This document shows positions 16,080 through 26,200 of a DNA stretch of 64,000 bases, in pieces. The stretch comes from Dokdonella_A sp963834755 (GTDB lineage Bacteria; Pseudomonadota; Gammaproteobacteria; Xanthomonadales; Rhodanobacteraceae). The notes under the pieces are model-generated. The model was not told the DNA's origin. It did no database searches and saw only the letters and a list, made by a program, of their open reading frames with translations. The stretch covers positions 434,001 through 498,000 of the forward strand of contig CAWICQ010000012.1 in NCBI GenBank assembly GCA_963834755.1. Direction: 5' to 3'. Made by a program: the position numbers and the translations under genes. How positions within the stretch are numbered: the stretch's first letter is position 1; each line of letters begins with the position of its first letter.

Positions 16080-17906
16080 ATGAAATGCCACGATGCCGAT
16101 GCTTCGCTCGCACGGCTTCAACGGTCGCGACGGCGCTTCGTGCAAGGTCTTGCGCTCGGTGGCGTCGCTGCGGGATTCGGTCTGGCGCGCATGCCCGGAT
16201 TCGCGATGGAAAGCGCGGATGCGAACGCGCCGCGTCGCAGCGTGCTGACTGGCACTGATTTCGATCTTGCGGTCGGCGAGCTCGCCGTCAATTTTACCGG
16301 CGCGATGCGTCACGCCACGGTCGTCAACGGCCAGCTTCCCGCGCCGCTGCTGCGTTGGCGTCAGGGCGACACGATCACGCTGCGCGTACGCAACACGATG
16401 CCGGTACAGACCTCGATCCACTGGCACGGCATCATTCTTCCGGCGGACATGGACGGTGTGCCCGGCCTCAGTTTCATGGGGATACGGCCGGGCGAGACTT
16501 ATGTATATCGCTTCACCGTGAACCAGGCCGGGACCTACTGGTATCACAGTCATTCGCGCTTCCAGGAACAGGTCGGGCTGTATGGACCGATCGTGATCGA
16601 ACCGCGCAACGGCGAGCGCTTCCCGACCGATCGCGAACACGTCGTGCTGCTCTCCGATTGGACCGACGCCGATCCCGAGCGCATCTACGCGACATTGAAG
16701 AAGCAGAGCAACTACTACAACTTCGGCAAGCCGACCGCGGGCGATTTCTTGCGCGATGTCGGCGCGCAAGGCCTCGGCAAGGCGCTCGCCGAGCGCCGCA
16801 TGTGGAATCGGATGCGCATGGATCCGTCGGATCTCTCCGACGTTTCGGCCACGGCTTATACCTATCTGATGAACGGCGCGCCGCCGGCGCGCAACTGGAC
16901 CGCGCTGTTCTCGCGCGGCGAAAAGGTGCGGCTGCGTTTCATCAACGGCGCAGCGATGACGTTTTTCGATGTGCGTATTCCGGGACTCGCCTTTACCGTC
17001 GTCGCCGCCGATGGGCAGGACATCGAGCCGGTAACGGTCGACGAATTCCGTATCGGTCCTGCGGAAACGTGCGATGTGATCGTCGCGCCTTCCGACGATC
17101 GCGCCTACACGATCTTCGCGCAGTCGATGGACCGTTCGGGCTACGCACGCGGAACACTCGCGCCACAGAGCGGAATGGAAGGCGAAATTCCGGCGCTCGA
17201 TCCGCGTCCGCTGCTGACCATGCGCGACATGATGGGCGCGATGGATCACGCCGCGATGGCTGGCATGTCGCATCAGGCGACGCAGGATTCATCGCCCGCT
17301 TCGACGGGCGCCAACGAGAATCCGGCCGCGGCGATGTCCGGCATGGCGGACATGCCCGGAATGAATCATGGCTCGACACGCGCTTCGCCAGCGTCCGGCC
17401 ATGCGGCACCGGAATACGGCCCCGGCGTGGACATGCGCGTCGACACGCCGCGCACGAATCTCGACGATCCCGGCATTGGACTTCGCGACAACGGCCGCCG
17501 CGTCCTCACGTACGCAGACGTACGCACGATCGGTGCGCCGATTTCCGCAGACACCGATCGCGAGATCGAGCTGCATTTGACCGGCCATATGGAGCGCTAC
17601 ATCTGGTCGTTCAACGGCCAGAAATTCTCCGCCGCTGAACCCTTGCATCTCACGCACGGCGAGCGCGTGCGATTCGTGCTCGTCAACGACACGATGATGA
17701 CGCACCCGATCCACCTGCACGGCATGTGGAGCGAGCTCGAAACACCCGACGGCGGATTTCTCGCGCGAAAGCACACCGTCGTCGTGCAACCGGCGCAGAA
17801 ACTGAGTTACCGCGTCAGCGCCGATGCGATCGGCCGCTGGGCCTATCACTGTCATCTGCTGTATCACATGGAAGCGGGGATGTTTCGCGAGGTGGTGGTC
17901 GCATGA
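16080..17906 (+). CDS. copA: Periplasmic multicopper oxidase, copper resistance protein CopA
   Basis: 608-residue multicopper oxidase that oxidises or sequesters periplasmic copper. A Tat signal is present (SRRRFVQGLALGGVAAGFG, with twin arginine). The copper-binding motifs are in the expected order: HWHG and YHSH in domain 1, then HPIHLHGMW and the C-terminal WAYHCHLLYHMEAGMF with the type 1 copper ligands. A methionine-rich linker (MRDMMGAMDHAAMAGM and MSGMADMPGMNHG) before domain 3 matches CopA and CueO-like copper-binding inserts. GGAGGTCTCCG precedes the ATG. The stop overlaps the copB start. Confidence 0.96.
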   Translation: MKCHDADASLARLQRSRRRFVQGLALGGVAAGFGLARMPGFAMESADANAPRRSVLTGTDFDLAVGELAVNFTGAMRHATVVNGQLPAPLLRWRQGDTITLRVRNTMPVQTSIHWHGIILPADMDGVPGLSFMGIRPGETYVYRFTVNQAGTYWYHSHSRFQEQVGLYGPIVIEPRNGERFPTDREHVVLLSDWTDADPERIYATLKKQSNYYNFGKPTAGDFLRDVGAQGLGKALAERRMWNRMRMDPSDLSDVSATAYTYLMNGAPPARNWTALFSRGEKVRLRFINGAAMTFFDVRIPGLAFTVVAADGQDIEPVTVDEFRIGPAETCDVIVAPSDDRAYTIFAQSMDRSGYARGTLAPQSGMEGEIPALDPRPLLTMRDMMGAMDHAAMAGMSHQATQDSSPASTGANENPAAAMSGMADMPGMNHGSTRASPASGHAAPEYGPGVDMRVDTPRTNLDDPGIGLRDNGRRVLTYADVRTIGAPISADTDREIELHLTGHMERYIWSFNGQKFSAAEPLHLTHGERVRFVLVNDTMMTHPIHLHGMWSELETPDGGFLARKHTVVVQPAQKLSYRVSADAIGRWAYHCHLLYHMEAGMFREVVVA

Positions 17907-18904
17907 GCGCGCGAAAAGGACTCGTTTCGCGCGTGCTCCGGCTGGCAATCGGCATCGGGTTCGCCGGGAGCGTGGCCGCACCGGTTCGTGCGCAGCCGCT
18001 TGACGAACCCTCGTCGGAAAAACCGTCGCCGTCCGTGCGCGGCGAGGACCGATCCGCGGCGGATTCGTCGGCAACGCCCGCGGGCTCCAATGCGGGCGCA
18101 AAACGCGCCGAACGGGCGCCATCCGAGGCATCGCTTCACGATGATCCTGCGCATCCCGAGGACCCGCGCACCCAGGCTTCTGAGCAAAACCAGCATGTCG
18201 CGCCGCCGCGGCCGAGCCACCTCATGGGCCCGATGCCTGCGCAGGAGATGACACGGGTCATGGAAATGGACGACGCGGCGCCGCTGGCGATGCTGAAGTT
18301 CGATCGCCTCGAATACCGTGATGGAGACGGTGCCGCCGCGGGATCGTGGAAGTTCTTAGCGTGGGCCGGCGGCGACCTCGACAAGGTTCAGCTGCGCAGC
18401 GAAGGCGAACACGCTCGTGGGCGTTTCGATCACGCCGACGCGGAAATCCTCTGGGATCACGCGGCCGCTTCGTTCTGGGATACACAACTCGGTGTTCGCC
18501 ACGACTTCGGCGTCGGCCCCGATCGGAACTGGGCCGCGTTCGGCGTGCAGGGACTTGCACCGTACTGGCTCGGCATCGAGGCGACTGCATACGTCGGCGA
18601 TGCCGGTCGCACCGCGTTGCGCGTCGAGGTCGACTACGAGCTTTCCTTGACGCAGCGCCTGATCCTGCAGCCGCGCTTCGAATTCAACGCGTACGCAAAG
18701 GCCGACCCGGCTGCCCGCATCGGCGCGGGAGTATCGGACGCGGAAGTCGGCTTGCGCCTGCGCTACGAGATCCGCCGCGAGATCGCGCCGTACATGGGCA
18801 TCGAGCATGTGCGACGGTTCGGCGCGACGGCGTCGTTGGTCGAGCGCGACGGCATGGACGCCGGCGAGACGCGTTGGGTCGCCGGCGTGCGGATCTGGTA
18901 TTGA
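17903..18904 (+). CDS. copB: Outer membrane copper resistance protein CopB
   Basis: 333 residues starting at ATG 17903, overlapping the copA stop by 4 bp. An N-terminal signal (LAIGIGFAGSVAAPVRA) and a variable hydrophilic region precede the conserved CopB domain, which starts near MEMDDAAPLAMLKFDRLEY and continues with alternating strands of an outer membrane beta-barrel (ILWDHAAASFWDTQLGVRHDF, ending in VAGVRIWY with terminal aromatic residue). The usual Met/His-rich copper repeats of CopB are reduced here to a few residues, PMPAQEMTRVMEMD. It acts with CopA in copper tolerance. Confidence 0.93.
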   Translation: MSARKGLVSRVLRLAIGIGFAGSVAAPVRAQPLDEPSSEKPSPSVRGEDRSAADSSATPAGSNAGAKRAERAPSEASLHDDPAHPEDPRTQASEQNQHVAPPRPSHLMGPMPAQEMTRVMEMDDAAPLAMLKFDRLEYRDGDGAAAGSWKFLAWAGGDLDKVQLRSEGEHARGRFDHADAEILWDHAAASFWDTQLGVRHDFGVGPDRNWAAFGVQGLAPYWLGIEATAYVGDAGRTALRVEVDYELSLTQRLILQPRFEFNAYAKADPAARIGAGVSDAEVGLRLRYEIRREIAPYMGIEHVRRFGATASLVERDGMDAGETRWVAGVRIWY

Positions 18905-19128
18905 GCCGCGCCGAAGCGGTAAGTCATTCTCCGCGGTTCGTCGCTCGAGCTCGATTCTCCCGAAATCCGTGCCGTGAATCGCCTCGCCGCGCGCGCGGTT
19001 CCGGTTCGCGTCGCGATCGAATGTCCGGTTTCCGCTGCATTCCCGTAACTCCACAGAGCACAAAAGCCACTTTGATACGAAGCCGGCCGTCCGTCGGTCT
19101 CGATCGTGCTTACGAATGGAGAACGCCC

Positions 19129-20586
19129 TTGCGCACCGATCGCCCGAACCCGATTCACGCCTTCCCGTTGCGGCCGCTCGCCGCCTGCCTCGCGCTCGCT
19201 TTCAGCGTAGGCGCGCTGGCGGGCTCGGGCGCTGCGCGCGAAAGTGCCGCTCATGGCGAGATGTTGGCAAATGCATCGACTCGCGCGAAGCAGAAAAGCG
19301 CTACACCGAACATACCCATTCCGCAGACATGGACCGTGAAAAACTGCGACGACTCCGGCCCGGATTCGCTGCGCGACATCCTGCAACCGACGAATGCGCA
19401 GTCGAACGATACCGTCGATCTGAGCCAGCTGCCGACGCTGTGCGGCATGACCGACAGCAAGATCACGCTCACATCCGGCCAGATCGTGTTGAGTCAATAC
19501 AACCTGACGCTGCAAGGGCCCGACGAGGGATCCGTCACGATTTCGGGCGGCAATGCTTCGCGCGTTTTCCTCCATCAAGGCACTGGCCTTCTGAAGATGT
19601 CGTCGCTGACGATTGCCGATGGTCAGTACCACATCGCAGCCGACGCGTATGGCGGATGCATCAAGAGCAATGGCAGCGTGTACATGAAGAATGCCCGCGT
19701 AACCGGATGCAAGGCGACCAGCGATCTCGGTTATGCCTCCGGCGGTGGAATCTGGGCGTCGAGTGAAGTCACGCTGAAGTCCAGCAGCGTTTCCGCGAGT
19801 GAATCGTCCGCTCCGCAGAAGTGGGGCGCCGGCGGCGGAATCGCGACGCCTGGGACCTTCGGGTCGCTCTACAGCACCATCGGCGGCAATGCCGCGCACG
19901 ACGGCCAAGGCGGCTTCGGGGCCGGGGGAGGCGTCTATACGAACGCCGGCATGGTCGTCTTCGCCTCCACGGTCGAAGGCAACACGGCATCTGTGGGCAG
20001 CGCGCTGATCACGGCGGGTCCCGTCTTCCTCGCCAACGCGACGATTTCGGGCAACACCTCGAACGTCTGTTGCGCAGTCGATGTGTTCGACGGCGCTTAC
20101 CTCACCATCGCGAACAGCACCATTGCATTCAACACGTCACCCGCCGATTTCGGCTACGGCGCGGTGTACTTCGCCGGTCCCTTATCCAACAGTCCGCTCA
20201 CGCTGCAGAGCTCGATCATCGCAAACAACACCGCCGGTGCCGGTAACGTCGAAGAGGACCTGTTTCTCGCCAGCGGTCAAGGGGTGTTGTCAGGTGCCGA
20301 CAATCTCGTCATGGCGACGAATCTACCGGTTCCGCCGCCCGGCGTGATCACGGTGACCAGCGATCCCAAACTCGGCCCGCTGCAGTTCAACGGCGGCGCG
20401 ACGCGTACCCGCGAATTGCTTCCGGGCAGCCCCGCGCTGGCCAAAGGCAATGACAACTGGATGCCGGCCCTGATTTTCGACCAGCGCGGCCCCGGCTATC
20501 CGCGAACGACCGGAACCGGCGCGAATATCACGACCGACATCGGCGCCATCGAGTTCGATCCGATCTTCCGCGACGGTTTCGAGTGA
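19129..20586 (+). CDS. Secreted beta-helix protein, choice-of-anchor Q type (array member 1)
   Basis: 485 residues. I choose TTG 19129, placed 7 bases after GGAGAACGCCC, because the translated N terminus then gives LRTDRPNPIHAFPLRPLAACLALAFS, matching the MRTR-x-LRPLAACLA signal peptide of the two paralogs downstream. The mature part has the VKNCDDSGPDSLRD signature, beta-helix coils rich in Gly/Asn (GGGIWASSEVTL, GGNAAHDGQGGF), and the C-terminal block LLPGSPALAKG, DQRGPGYPRTTG and DIGAIE. It ends in DPIFRDGFE, the short C-terminal signature shared in this window. Function unknown; surface exposure is likely. Confidence 0.82.
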   Translation: MRTDRPNPIHAFPLRPLAACLALAFSVGALAGSGAARESAAHGEMLANASTRAKQKSATPNIPIPQTWTVKNCDDSGPDSLRDILQPTNAQSNDTVDLSQLPTLCGMTDSKITLTSGQIVLSQYNLTLQGPDEGSVTISGGNASRVFLHQGTGLLKMSSLTIADGQYHIAADAYGGCIKSNGSVYMKNARVTGCKATSDLGYASGGGIWASSEVTLKSSSVSASESSAPQKWGAGGGIATPGTFGSLYSTIGGNAAHDGQGGFGAGGGVYTNAGMVVFASTVEGNTASVGSALITAGPVFLANATISGNTSNVCCAVDVFDGAYLTIANSTIAFNTSPADFGYGAVYFAGPLSNSPLTLQSSIIANNTAGAGNVEEDLFLASGQGVLSGADNLVMATNLPVPPPGVITVTSDPKLGPLQFNGGATRTRELLPGSPALAKGNDNWMPALIFDQRGPGYPRTTGTGANITTDIGAIEFDPIFRDGFE

Positions 20587-20604
20587 GACGACGGGCTGCG
20601 CTCG

Positions 20605-20829
20605 CCTGAAAGCCGAAATGGGGCCCTGCGCGTAGCTCAAGCTGCGCGCTGGCTGCTTCGCGTGCCGGTTCGGCGTGAAGGCCGGGCCACGCGACTTCCT
20701 CATCGATGCGAACGCGTGCGGAATGTCCGTCTTCGCCTTCGTTCCCGTAATTCCACACCAGCAGCAGGCCGGTCGATAAAAAATCGCCGGCCGCTTTCCT
20801 CCGCAACCACCGCTGACTGGAGAATTCCG
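20605..20829 (+). repeat. Duplicated leader/promoter region, copy A
   Basis: This 225-bp intergenic stretch is strongly similar to 22461-22683. Shared landmarks are GCGTAGCTCAAGCTGCGCG (a near-perfect palindrome at 20628-20649 that could end the preceding transcript), GCTTCGCGTGCCGGTTCGGCG, TTCGTTCCCGTAATTCCA and TGACTGGAGAATTCCG directly before the ATG. The conservation of non-coding sequence means the genes were duplicated together with their leaders. A weaker relative, with ATTCCCGTAACTCCACA, lies at 19020-19056 before array member 1. Confidence 0.85.
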
Positions 20830-22323
20830 ATGCGCACGCGTCGTTCTAACACGCTACAGGTTTCACATCTCCGGCCGCTTGCGGCCTGTTTGGCGATTGC
20901 GTTCAGTGCTGAAACATTTGCTGGATCGCCGGTGGCCCTAGGTTCCATCGCCGGAAATCATCTGCAACCGTGGGCGACGCTCGCGAGCGCACGAGGGTAC
21001 GCGCGTGTCGCTGCGATGGGTTCAACGAGCACGACACTTATCGGCGGGACGCCGGAACATCCCACTGCGACGTTGTTTGTAACGAACTGCAACGATGACG
21101 GCCCAGACAGTCTTCGTGCCGCGGTTGCCGGTGCGAACGCGAACGATGGTTCGACGATCGAATTCGATTTGAACCAGATGCAATGCAGCACGATCTCGCT
21201 GACAACTGGTCAGATCGATATCACGGCCAATAACCTCACGTTTGCTGGGCCGGGTGCAGATCTTCTTACGATCGATGGTGGGTACGGCGCGGGATACTAC
21301 AATCGCATCTTCAAACATTCCGGTACCGGTACGCTGAGGATCAATGGCCTGCTTCTGACGGACGCCAAGTACGTCGCCGACGCGAATCAGAATCCGAAAG
21401 GCGGATGCATCTATTCAGCCGGCACGGTCGCGCTTTTGGATTCGACGGTCATCGGATGTCGCCTGACGGCAACGACCGGCCTGGCTGCCGGCGGCGGAAT
21501 ATTCGCGAGCGGGCTCACGATGGACGGCAGCACCGTGAGCAAATCCCTGGCTGCAAGCAGCGGCGGCGCCGCAGCCGGCGGAGGCGTATTCGTTGGAAGT
21601 GCGGGACTCACGGCGACATACAGCACGATCGAAAACAACACCGCCCACTCGTATTCGCCAGCCTTTGCAGGATCCGGAGGTGGCATTGCGGTTCATGGCT
21701 ACCTTGGCTTGCAATTCTCCACGATCGCCGAAAACCATGCGGAAACCGCGGGCGGAGTTTTCGCCTTTGGTCTCGGCGCGGCGGGCATGATCGTCGAAAG
21801 CACGTTCTCGGGAAACACCGCGCTCACATCCGGTGGCATGGAAATCCAGGGACTCGCGCGCATGTACAACGATACGGTCGCGTTCAATAGAGCGACCGTC
21901 GTCGGTGCCACCGCAGGCGCGCATGCCGAGTCTCTCGCGGCGAACGGTTCCATCTTCGCGTACAACGTGACAGATGACGGAAACGCCGCGGTTGAATCGG
22001 ACGTGCAATCGGACGACGGTGTCATCACCGGCGCGAAAAACCTGATCATGGCCGCCAACGCCACGATGCCGCCGGCGGATACGTCGCATGAGTGTCCGAG
22101 ACTCGCACCGCTGCTCGATAACGGCGGCCCTACGCGCACACATGCCTTGTTGGCGGATAGTCCGGCCATCGACATGGGCAGCAATATGAAAGGCCTGCAA
22201 ACGGACCAGCGAGGTAGCGGGTTCGACCGCGTCGTTGGCCTATTCGCCGATATCGGAGCCTACGAATGGAGCGAAGGGTCGGGCGACGTGATCAACATGA
22301 GCGGGTTTGAGGCGTGCGGTTGA
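20830..22323 (+). CDS. Secreted beta-helix protein, choice-of-anchor Q type (array member 2)
   Basis: 497 residues from ATG 20830 with GGAGAATTCCG upstream; the frame is open earlier but that part lies in the duplicated leader. The signal peptide is LRPLAACLAIAFSAETFAG. The signature FVTNCNDDGPDSLRAAV follows, then a first strand block FDLNQMQCSTISLTTGQIDI and beta-helix coils (GGGIFASGLTMDGSTVSKS, GGGVFVGSAGLTATYSTIEN). The C-terminal anchor-Q block has GGPTRTHALLADSPAIDMG, DQRGSGFDRVVG and DIGAYEW, and the protein ends in INMSGFEACG. It is the closest relative of the broken copy that follows. Confidence 0.85.
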   Translation: MRTRRSNTLQVSHLRPLAACLAIAFSAETFAGSPVALGSIAGNHLQPWATLASARGYARVAAMGSTSTTLIGGTPEHPTATLFVTNCNDDGPDSLRAAVAGANANDGSTIEFDLNQMQCSTISLTTGQIDITANNLTFAGPGADLLTIDGGYGAGYYNRIFKHSGTGTLRINGLLLTDAKYVADANQNPKGGCIYSAGTVALLDSTVIGCRLTATTGLAAGGGIFASGLTMDGSTVSKSLAASSGGAAAGGGVFVGSAGLTATYSTIENNTAHSYSPAFAGSGGGIAVHGYLGLQFSTIAENHAETAGGVFAFGLGAAGMIVESTFSGNTALTSGGMEIQGLARMYNDTVAFNRATVVGATAGAHAESLAANGSIFAYNVTDDGNAAVESDVQSDDGVITGAKNLIMAANATMPPADTSHECPRLAPLLDNGGPTRTHALLADSPAIDMGSNMKGLQTDQRGSGFDRVVGLFADIGAYEWSEGSGDVINMSGFEACG

Positions 22324-22460
22324 GCGTTTCTTCAGTTCCTCGGCTCCTTGGACTCAATCGCCAGGACCGCTGACACCCTCGGACGACGGCCGATTCGTCG
22401 CCGACGGAGTTCGATTCGAATCGTCCGAGACGGTTGCGAGTGACGCGACGAGTTTGTTCA

Positions 22461-22683
22461 CCTGAAGCCTGAAGTGGGCCTCGCGCGTAGCTCAAGCTGC
22501 GCGCCGGCTGCTTCGCGTGCCGGTTCGGCGCGAAGGCCGGCGACGCGATCTCCTCATCGATGCGAACGCGTGTGGAATGTCCGCTTTCGGTTTCGTTCCC
22601 GTAATTCCATACCAGCAGCAGACCGGCTGATCACGAATCACCGGCCGCATGCCTCCGCAATCAACGCTGACTGGAGAATTCCG
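22461..22683 (+). repeat. Duplicated leader/promoter region, copy B
   Basis: Non-coding repeat of 20605-20829, including the palindrome GCGTAGCTCAAGCTGCGCG at 22485-22503, the TTCGTTCCCGTAATTCCA block and the identical ribosome binding site TGACTGGAGAATTCCG. It precedes the broken third beta-helix gene, so the leader is preserved better than the coding sequence. Confidence 0.85.
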
Positions 22684-24173
22684 ATGCGCACGCGTCATTT
22701 GAGCACGCTACAGGTTTCACGTCTTCGGCCGCTGGCGGCTTGTTTGGCGATTGCGCTCAGTACCGAAGTCTTCGCCGCGAGTGCCATTCACGATCAAGCC
22801 ACGGCCCTGACCGATCCCGTCGCTGCGGTGAGAGGCGAACGCTCTTTGGCTGGCGCAGCGTTTCAATCGGCAGTCGGGAAATCGGCCATCGCCGCGCCCG
22901 CCCAGCCGACGACCACATTTCTTGTTACGAACTGCAACGATGCCGGTCAGGACAGCCTTCGTGGCGCAGTGCATCGCGGCGAATGCGCTTGGCGGTGACG
23001 CCACGATCGAATTCGATCTGAGTGCGGCGGGTTGCAGCACGATCACACTCTCGACGCGGAGAGATCGATATCTCGGTGAACAACCTCACGATTGGGGGTC
23101 CCGGTCCCGATATCGTGACGATTGATGGCGGATACGCCTTGGGACACTCGAATCGCATCTTCAAGCATACCGGGCTGGGCATTCTCCATCTTGATCATCT
23201 CGTGCTCACCGATGCGATCTATTCGACTGCGGGGAATCAGCAAGCGAATGGTGGATGCATATATTCCAACGGCACCGCGTACCTGAGCAGCACACGGTTG
23301 GATAGCTGCCGCGCTGTGGCCGACACTGCGTCTGCCACTGGCGGCGGTGTATGGGCTCGCGGTGTCAAACTGATCGATAGCGTCGTGACCAACTCCGGGG
23401 CCTCATCGAGTCAGTCACCAGCCTCGGGCGGCGGAATTTTCGCTGATATGCTGGGATTTACGGTCAAGGGAAGCACGATCAGCAACAATATCGCTGCTTC
23501 GTACGCGCAAGTTCCCGATAGTTCTGGCGGTGGGGCTGAGTTCCGTTCGAACGGGATAATAGAAAATTCGACTATGTCGGGGAATCAGGCGCAATTTGGC
23601 GCCGGATTTGCTTCGACTTTGTCAATCGCGATCGCAAACAGCACGATAACAGCGAACAGCGCGGTTCAGGGCTACGGCGCTATGAAAGTCTAGCGGAGGC
23701 GCAAGCATCTACAACTCGACGATTGCCTTCAACACGGCCAACGAATATGGTCGCGTCGCCGGCGTGAGCGCCGGCTCAGTTTACGCAGTGAGTTCCATCA
23801 TAGCGAATAATGTGAATCGGAACGGCGGTGGCGAGGTCGAGTCTGACGTCAAGTCCGGCGATGGTCATGTCGGTGGCTCCAGCAACCTGATCATCGCTGC
23901 AGACGCGACGACGATGCTTCCACCCGATACGCTGAATGGTTGCCCGCGACTCGCGCCGCTTTCAAACAACGGTGGCAATACGCGTCACACATGCGCTGTT
24001 GCCCGGAAGTGTCGCCATCGACGCGGGCGATGATCCGTTCACGCTCGGCACCGATCAGCGAGGCACCGGGTTCCCGCGGGTGGTCGGCGCTCGAGCGGAT
24101 ATCGGCGCCTATGAATGGAGTGCGGGATTCGGGCGATACCATTAACCGGAGCGGCTTTGATCCGTGCGACTAA
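22684..24173 (+). pseudogene. Broken third beta-helix gene with five single-base insertions
   Basis: The signal peptide (LRPLAACLAIALSTEVFAA) and the signature FLVTNCNDAGQDSLRGAV are intact in the first frame. Compared with the paralog at 20830, single extra bases shift the frame near 22972, 23058, 23690, 23985 and 24123. After the third insertion the original frame returns; after the fifth the final frame gives DSGDTINRSGFDPCD and TAA at 24171-24173. Each segment translates to sequence clearly homologous to the intact paralog, and the C-terminal blocks (NGGNTR, HALLPGSVAIDAG, DQRGTGFPRVVG, DIGAYEW) are all recognisable. Five lesions of the same sign in 1.5 kb indicate decay, not assembly noise, though read errors cannot be excluded. 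Confidence 0.88.
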
Positions 24174-24370
24174 CGCAGTTATTCGCGTCGCCTGATCCGC
24201 GGGAACGCGGATCGAAGCGACTCGCATGGCATGAGAGTTGGCCGTCGATACGCCTGCGTCGCGAACGTGGGATATCTCAGGGCGATCGCGAGATAGCCGA
24301 GCAGCCGCGTGATCGCGGCAGCAATCTCGATTCGCTGCTACGCTTCGCCGACGCCAAACCGGGGTCGGCC

Positions 24371-26191
24371 ATGAAGAAGCTTCTGAAGTGGTTGCTTTCG
24401 TTCGTCGCGATTGCGATCGTCCTCACCGTCGCATTCTTCATCCACGTCTGGTACTTCAAGCCGTACAGCGTCAACTGGTTCTACGGCCGCGTCTTCGGCC
24501 AATTCGCACTGCAGAGCCCCGAGCTCCTGAGCAATATGCGCATCCTGCCGCCGTGGCTGGATTTCTACAGCAGCGATCTCGACGACGCCTCGCCCGCGCA
24601 CGAGGCGGCGATGGCGGACATGATCAAGCGCGATGTCGACACGTTGCATCGCTACTCGCGCGATGGGATGGATAGGAACGGCCAGCTTTCGTATGACGTG
24701 CTCGACTATTTCCTGACGATCCAGGTCGAAGGCGATCGCTTCCGCGACTACGATTTTCCGGTCAACCAGCTGGCCGGCATCCAGTCGAGTCTGCCGAACT
24801 TCATGGCGCAGACGCATCAGGTCAACAACAAGCACGATGCCGATGCGTATATCGCGCGGCTGGACAAGTTTCCGCAGAAGTTCTCGCAGGTCATCGAAGG
24901 TCTGAAGCTGCGCGAGTCCAAGGGCGTGATCCCGCCGCAGTTCACGGTCGAGGAAGTGCTGACGCAGATGCAAAGCTTCATCGGCAAACCGGCGAAGGAA
25001 AACATGCTGTACACGAGCTTCAAGGAGAAGCTCGACAAGATTCCCGCCGACAAGATGGATCAGTCCGCGCGCGACACGCTGCTCGCGGGTGTCGCAAGCT
25101 CGATCAACAAGAGCGCTTATCCGGCGTATCGCCAGCTGATCGACTATTTCAAGGCGCTGCAGCCGAAGGCGCATGGCAACTTCGGGGCTTGGCACCTGCC
25201 GGACGGCGATGCCTACTACGCGTGGTGCGTGCGCATGCACACGACGACGGACATGACGCCCGAGCAAGTGCACACGCTCGGTCTCGCCGAAGTCGCGCGG
25301 ATCTCGGCGGAAATGGATGCGATCCTGAAAGACAAAGGCCTCGTCGACGGCAGCATCGGCGCGCGCGTGCAGCAGCTCGCGCACGCGCCGGACGCGACGT
25401 TCCCGAACACGGCGGACGGCAAGAAGGCGATGCTCGCGCAGTACCAGGCGATTCTCGACGAGGTCAACAAGGGCCTTGGCGATGCGTTCGACGTGCGGCC
25501 CAAGCTCGGCGTAGAGGTCAGGCCGGTGCCGGAATTCGCCGAGAAAACCGCGCCGGGTGCGTATTACGAACCCGGATCGTTCGATGGCACGCGCCCCGGC
25601 GTGTTCTACGCGAACATGCGCGACACGGCGGAGACGCCAAAATTCGCGATGCGCACGCTGGCGTATCACGAAGGTATTCCGGGCCATCACTTCCAGATCT
25701 CGGTTGCGCAGGAACTGCAGGGCGTGCCGTTCTTCCGCCGCGTGCTGCCGTTCACCGCGTACGCGGAAGGCTGGGCACTGTATGCCGAGCGTCTCGCCTG
25801 GGAGCTCGGCTTCGAGAAGGATCCGCTCGACAATCTCGGCCGTCTGCGCGACGAGATGATGCGCGCGGTGCGTCTCGTCGTCGATTCCGGCATTCACTAC
25901 AAGCACTGGACGCGCGAGCAGGCGATCGCGTACATGATGGACAACACCGGCATGGCCGAATCCGATGTCACGGCCGAGATCGAGCGTTATTTCGTCGATC
26001 CCGGACAGGCGCTCGCGTACAAGGCCGGCATGCTGAAGATTCTCGAGCTGCGCGAGAAGGCCAAGCAGGCGCTCGGCGCGAAGTTCACGCTCGCCGGATT
26101 CCACGATCAGGTGCTGACCCACGGCGCGCTGCCGCTGGCGCTGCTTGAACGCGTCATCGACGATTGGATCAAGCAGAAACAGGCGAGCTGA
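24371..26191 (+). CDS. DUF885-family putative zinc peptidase/lipoprotein-like membrane-anchored protein
   Basis: 606 residues from ATG 24371 (MKKLLKWLLSFVAIAIVL). The N-terminal helix is a membrane anchor or uncleaved signal. The DUF885 domain fills the rest, with the metal-binding HEGIPGHHFQI motif (an HExxPGHH form), YAEGWALYAERLAWELG, and the C-terminal YKAGMLKILELREKA block. The fold is related to gluzincin peptidases such as the carboxypeptidase M32 group, and the domain is usually annotated without substrate. It is monocistronic; a REP-like element follows the stop immediately. Confidence 0.88.
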   Translation: MKKLLKWLLSFVAIAIVLTVAFFIHVWYFKPYSVNWFYGRVFGQFALQSPELLSNMRILPPWLDFYSSDLDDASPAHEAAMADMIKRDVDTLHRYSRDGMDRNGQLSYDVLDYFLTIQVEGDRFRDYDFPVNQLAGIQSSLPNFMAQTHQVNNKHDADAYIARLDKFPQKFSQVIEGLKLRESKGVIPPQFTVEEVLTQMQSFIGKPAKENMLYTSFKEKLDKIPADKMDQSARDTLLAGVASSINKSAYPAYRQLIDYFKALQPKAHGNFGAWHLPDGDAYYAWCVRMHTTTDMTPEQVHTLGLAEVARISAEMDAILKDKGLVDGSIGARVQQLAHAPDATFPNTADGKKAMLAQYQAILDEVNKGLGDAFDVRPKLGVEVRPVPEFAEKTAPGAYYEPGSFDGTRPGVFYANMRDTAETPKFAMRTLAYHEGIPGHHFQISVAQELQGVPFFRRVLPFTAYAEGWALYAERLAWELGFEKDPLDNLGRLRDEMMRAVRLVVDSGIHYKHWTREQAIAYMMDNTGMAESDVTAEIERYFVDPGQALAYKAGMLKILELREKAKQALGAKFTLAGFHDQVLTHGALPLALLERVIDDWIKQKQAS

Positions 26192-26200
26192 CCACCCTTT

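Noticed and set aside
15609..17273. 554-codon open frame antisense to copA
   Set aside because: Shadow of the copper oxidase; composition rich in Arg/His and no domain.
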